Assembly: GCA_910578575.1 (NCBI GenBank)
Contig: CAJTQP010000015.1
Span: 1 to 44,024, forward strand
DNA from: an uncultured Oscillospiraceae bacterium
Lineage (GTDB): Bacteria > Bacillota > Clostridia > Oscillospirales > Oscillospiraceae
Direction of reading: 5' to 3'
DNA length: 44,024 bases
The translations under genes and the position numbers were made by a program. The notes below the pieces were generated by a model. It saw nothing but the letters and a program-made list of their open reading frames with translations, did no database searches and had not been told where the DNA came from. How positions within the stretch are numbered: position 1 is the first letter of the stretch; the number at the start of each line of letters is the position of its first letter. Below are positions 41,788 to 44,024 of this stretch, in pieces.

Positions 41788-43017
41788 ATGCAGATCTATG
41801 AGGAATTGAAAGCCCGTGGCCTGATCGCCCAGGTCACAGACGAAGAGGAAATTCGGGAGCTGGTGAACAATGGGAAGGCCGTGTTCTATATCGGCTTCGA
41901 CCCCACGGCGGACAGCCTGCATGTGGGCCACTTCATGGCCCTGTGCCTGATGAAGCGCTTGCAAATGGCGGGGAACCGCCCCATCGCCCTCATCGGCGGC
42001 GGCACCGGCATGGTGGGTGACCCCTCCGGTCGGACAGACATGCGCCAGGTGATGACCCCGGAGACCATCCAGCACAACTGCGAGTGCTTCAAAAAGCAGA
42101 TGGAGCGTTTTATCGAGTTTGGTGAGGGCAAGGCCATCATGGTGAACAACGCCGACTGGCTGCTGAAGCTGAACTATGTGGAGCTGCTGCGGGAGGTGGG
42201 GGCCTGCTTCTCCGTGAACAACATGCTCCGGGCAGAGTGCTACAAGCAGCGCATGGAAAAGGGACTCTCCTTCCTGGAGTTCAACTACATGATCATGCAG
42301 TCCTATGACTTCTACCACATGTTCCAGACCCTGGGCTGCAACATGCAGTTTGGCGGCGACGACCAGTGGAGCAATATGCTGGGCGGTACGGAACTGATCC
42401 GGCGGAAGCTGGGGAAGGACGCCTACGCCATGACCATCACCCTCCTGCTCAACAGCGAGGGCAACAAGATGGGGAAGACCGCCAAGGGCGCCGTGTGGCT
42501 GGACCCCAACAAGACCTCCCCCTATGAGTTCTACCAGTATTGGCGCAGCGTAGGGGACAGCGATGTCTTGAAGTGTATCCGTATGCTCACCTTCCTGCCC
42601 CTGGAGGAGATCGACAAGATGGACGGCTGGGAGGGCAGCCAGCTCAACACCGCCAAGGAGATCTTGGCCTATGAGCTGACCAAGCTGGTCCACGGGGAGG
42701 AGGAGGCCCAAAAGGCCCAGGATACCGCCCGCGCCCTCTTCTCCAACGGCGGAGACCGCTCCAATATGCCGGCCACTGCCCTGGAGGCCGGGGATTTGAA
42801 CGATGGCGTCATCTCCATCATGGAGCTGATGTTGAAGTGTGGCCTGGTACCCTCTAAGGGCGAGGCCCGCCGCCTGATCCAGCAGGGGGGCGTGATGGTA
42901 GACGGGGAAAAGGTCACCAGTCTGGACACCAGCTTTACCGCCCAGCAGCTTGCCGGAGAAGGTGTCGTAATCAAGAAGGGAAAGAAGGTGTTCCACAAAG
43001 CGTATTTAGGCTCGTAA
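41788..43017 (+). CDS. tyrS: Tyrosyl-tRNA synthetase
   Basis: This 409-residue class I synthetase has HVGH (residues 45-48, the HIGH motif), KMGKT (about 227-231, the KMSKS motif) and a C-terminal S4 domain (PSKGEARRLIQQGGVMVDGE). GFDPTADSLHVGH and GGDDQWSNMLGG are diagnostic. AAAGGAG precedes the ATG. I see no T-box in the 48-base gap from recN, so it may be expressed by read-through or from a promoter inside recN. Confidence 0.97.
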   Translation: MQIYEELKARGLIAQVTDEEEIRELVNNGKAVFYIGFDPTADSLHVGHFMALCLMKRLQMAGNRPIALIGGGTGMVGDPSGRTDMRQVMTPETIQHNCECFKKQMERFIEFGEGKAIMVNNADWLLKLNYVELLREVGACFSVNNMLRAECYKQRMEKGLSFLEFNYMIMQSYDFYHMFQTLGCNMQFGGDDQWSNMLGGTELIRRKLGKDAYAMTITLLLNSEGNKMGKTAKGAVWLDPNKTSPYEFYQYWRSVGDSDVLKCIRMLTFLPLEEIDKMDGWEGSQLNTAKEILAYELTKLVHGEEEAQKAQDTARALFSNGGDRSNMPATALEAGDLNDGVISIMELMLKCGLVPSKGEARRLIQQGGVMVDGEKVTSLDTSFTAQQLAGEGVVIKKGKKVFHKAYLGS

Positions 43018-43065
43018 ACAGAGCAGAGACGTTAGCGCAATGGTTTGAACAGAAAGGGTGTTATG

Positions 43066-44024
43066 ATGAAAGTATGTCGGCGGATTTTCGTGGTTCTTCT
43101 GGTGGCTGTGCTCCTAACCCCCGCAGCGTTTGCCAGCTACCGGCATTGGAACCATGGAAACCATTCCCATCAATGTTCTGACTGGGCGATGGCGGAGGTC
43201 CTCCAGGCGGAGGAAATGGGGCTGCTGAGCAGCAGCCTGCCAGAGGACTACCGGACCCCCATCACTAGGATCGACTTCTGCCGGATGGCCCTATGCTATG
43301 CGGCCATCCAGAGCGACACGGACTACGACACGTTTTGTGCCCAGGCCCAATCCAAGCTGCCCTGCGGGGCAGATGGTCAGGTCCGCTATGCCTTTACAGA
43401 CTGCGGCAGTGGTGAGGACGCCTTGACGGCCACCATCGCCAAGGAGCTTGGCATCGTCAACGGCAAGGGGACAGGGACCTTTGATCCCCAGGGCAACATC
43501 ACCCGCCAGGAGGCGGCAGTTATGCTGACCCGTGCCAGCAAGGCCACCGGAAACAGCCTGGGAGCTGGTGAGACCTTGTCCAGCTATTTCAAAGACAGCG
43601 ATACTGTGGCCTCCTGGGCCAAGGACAGCATTGCCGCCGTGGCCAACATCAAGGTGATGAATGGCGTGGGCAATGGCTGCTTTGGCCCCCACGGGAGCTA
43701 CTCCATTGAGCAGAGCGCAGCCACCTTCCTGCGCCTGTGCCGCCACCACGAGAACCATCACAATGGGGTGACTGGGGGTACGAATGACACTACGGTCAGC
43801 TACCAGTGCCCTTACGGCACGCCAAACTGCACAGGCAACTGTGACAGCTGCCTCTGGCAGGACCAGAATGGGAGCACGAACGGCAGCAACAGTGGCTATC
43901 ACTGCCCTTACGGCACACCAAACTGCACAGGCAACTGTGACAGCTGCCTCTGGCAGGACCAGAATGGGAGCACGAACGGCAGCAACAGTGGCTATCACTG
44001 CCCTTACGGCACACCAAACTGCAC
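43066..44024 (+). CDS. Secreted S-layer-homology protein with Cys-rich tandem repeats, partial
   Basis: The open frame of 319 codons runs off the window. It has a signal peptide (MKVCRRIFVVLLVAVLLTPA, cleavage after AFA) and then three SLH-type segments. The first is from SDWAMAEVLQAEEMGLL, the second from ALTATIAKELGIVNGKGTGT with ITRQEAAVMLTRA, the third from WAKDSIAAVANIKVMNGVGN. A His/Asn-rich linker leads into 32-residue repeats with four cysteines (CPYGTPNCTGNCDSC) and Asn/Gly/Ser-rich spacers. SLH domains bind pyruvylated cell-wall polymer, so the repeats should sit on the cell surface. ATG 43066 fits AAAGGG (43053-43058) better than ATG 43063. Confidence 0.85.
   Translation, partial: MKVCRRIFVVLLVAVLLTPAAFASYRHWNHGNHSHQCSDWAMAEVLQAEEMGLLSSSLPEDYRTPITRIDFCRMALCYAAIQSDTDYDTFCAQAQSKLPCGADGQVRYAFTDCGSGEDALTATIAKELGIVNGKGTGTFDPQGNITRQEAAVMLTRASKATGNSLGAGETLSSYFKDSDTVASWAKDSIAAVANIKVMNGVGNGCFGPHGSYSIEQSAATFLRLCRHHENHHNGVTGGTNDTTVSYQCPYGTPNCTGNCDSCLWQDQNGSTNGSNSGYHCPYGTPNCTGNCDSCLWQDQNGSTNGSNSGYHCPYGTPNC
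43801..44024 (+). repeat. 96-bp in-frame tandem repeat, array cut by window end
   Basis: Units start at 43801, 43897 and 43993 (the last partial). The first two differ at only a few bases, for example TACCAG against TATCAC at the start and ACGCCA against ACACCA. Each codes 32 residues with the spacing C-x6-C-x3-C-x2-C. Total copy number is unknown. Confidence 0.95.

Noticed and set aside
43801..44024. Regular repeats considered as a CRISPR array
   Set aside because: Units are 96 bp, contiguous with no unique spacers, and stay in frame within a secreted protein.

Overview
The window looks like chromosome from a Gram-positive, anaerobic, gut-type Clostridia (Oscillospiraceae-like; Flavonifractor, Lawsonibacter and Dysosmobacter are the sort of genera I would expect). 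The basis is a high-GC core coding for an [FeFe]-hydrogenase, YlxM/Ffh, YfmF/YfmH, Asp23 next to NusB, and the MEP isoprenoid pathway. The genus is inference. Both ends fall inside repeats: a 79-bp inverted repeat at base 1 and a 96-bp tandem repeat at base 44024. The window may therefore be one whole draft contig.

Region 1-5100 is accessory, AT-richer and phage- or element-like. A small Cro/CI-type regulator sits between two perfect 79-bp inverted repeats, each carrying an outward promoter and a palindromic operator-like site. Small unknown genes follow: a four-zinc-ribbon protein with an AP2-like tail, a 1.2-kb structured or purine-rich gap, an orphan beta-class DNA methyltransferase, a frameshifted DUF551-like gene and two more small genes. 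The region stops at two tRNA-Ser genes (5104-5310, minus strand), a plausible integration boundary, although no integrase is visible.

Region 5651-16482 is ordinary metabolism: a DUF6514-like protein, a PRK06851-type ATPase, a PAP2 phosphatase, proC, a PatB/MalY-type aminotransferase with ridA, a complete branched-chain amino acid ABC transporter (livKHMGF) and a MarR regulator.

Region 16730-22467 is the most distinctive unit. A perfect-consensus promoter and a roughly 210-nt structured leader precede three genes. They are a NuoE-like subunit, a 1027-residue fusion of a NuoF/HydB-like subunit with a GltD/NfnB-like NADPH-FAD module, and a full-length [FeFe]-hydrogenase. The set predicts a soluble flavin-based complex linking H2, NAD(H), ferredoxin and possibly NADP(H).

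Region 22485-27094 is on the minus strand: an HTH protein with a 16-fold glycine pentad repeat, then ylxM-ffh-rpsP-khpA-rimM-trmD. Region 27173-43017 is a long plus-strand housekeeping run: yfmF-yfmH-lgt-folD, asp23, then nusB, a TsaD-like gene, xseA-xseB-ispA-dxs-tlyA-nadK-argR-recN, and tyrS. dxs carries a one-base frameshift. The window ends inside a secreted S-layer-homology protein with cysteine-rich 32-residue tandem repeats.
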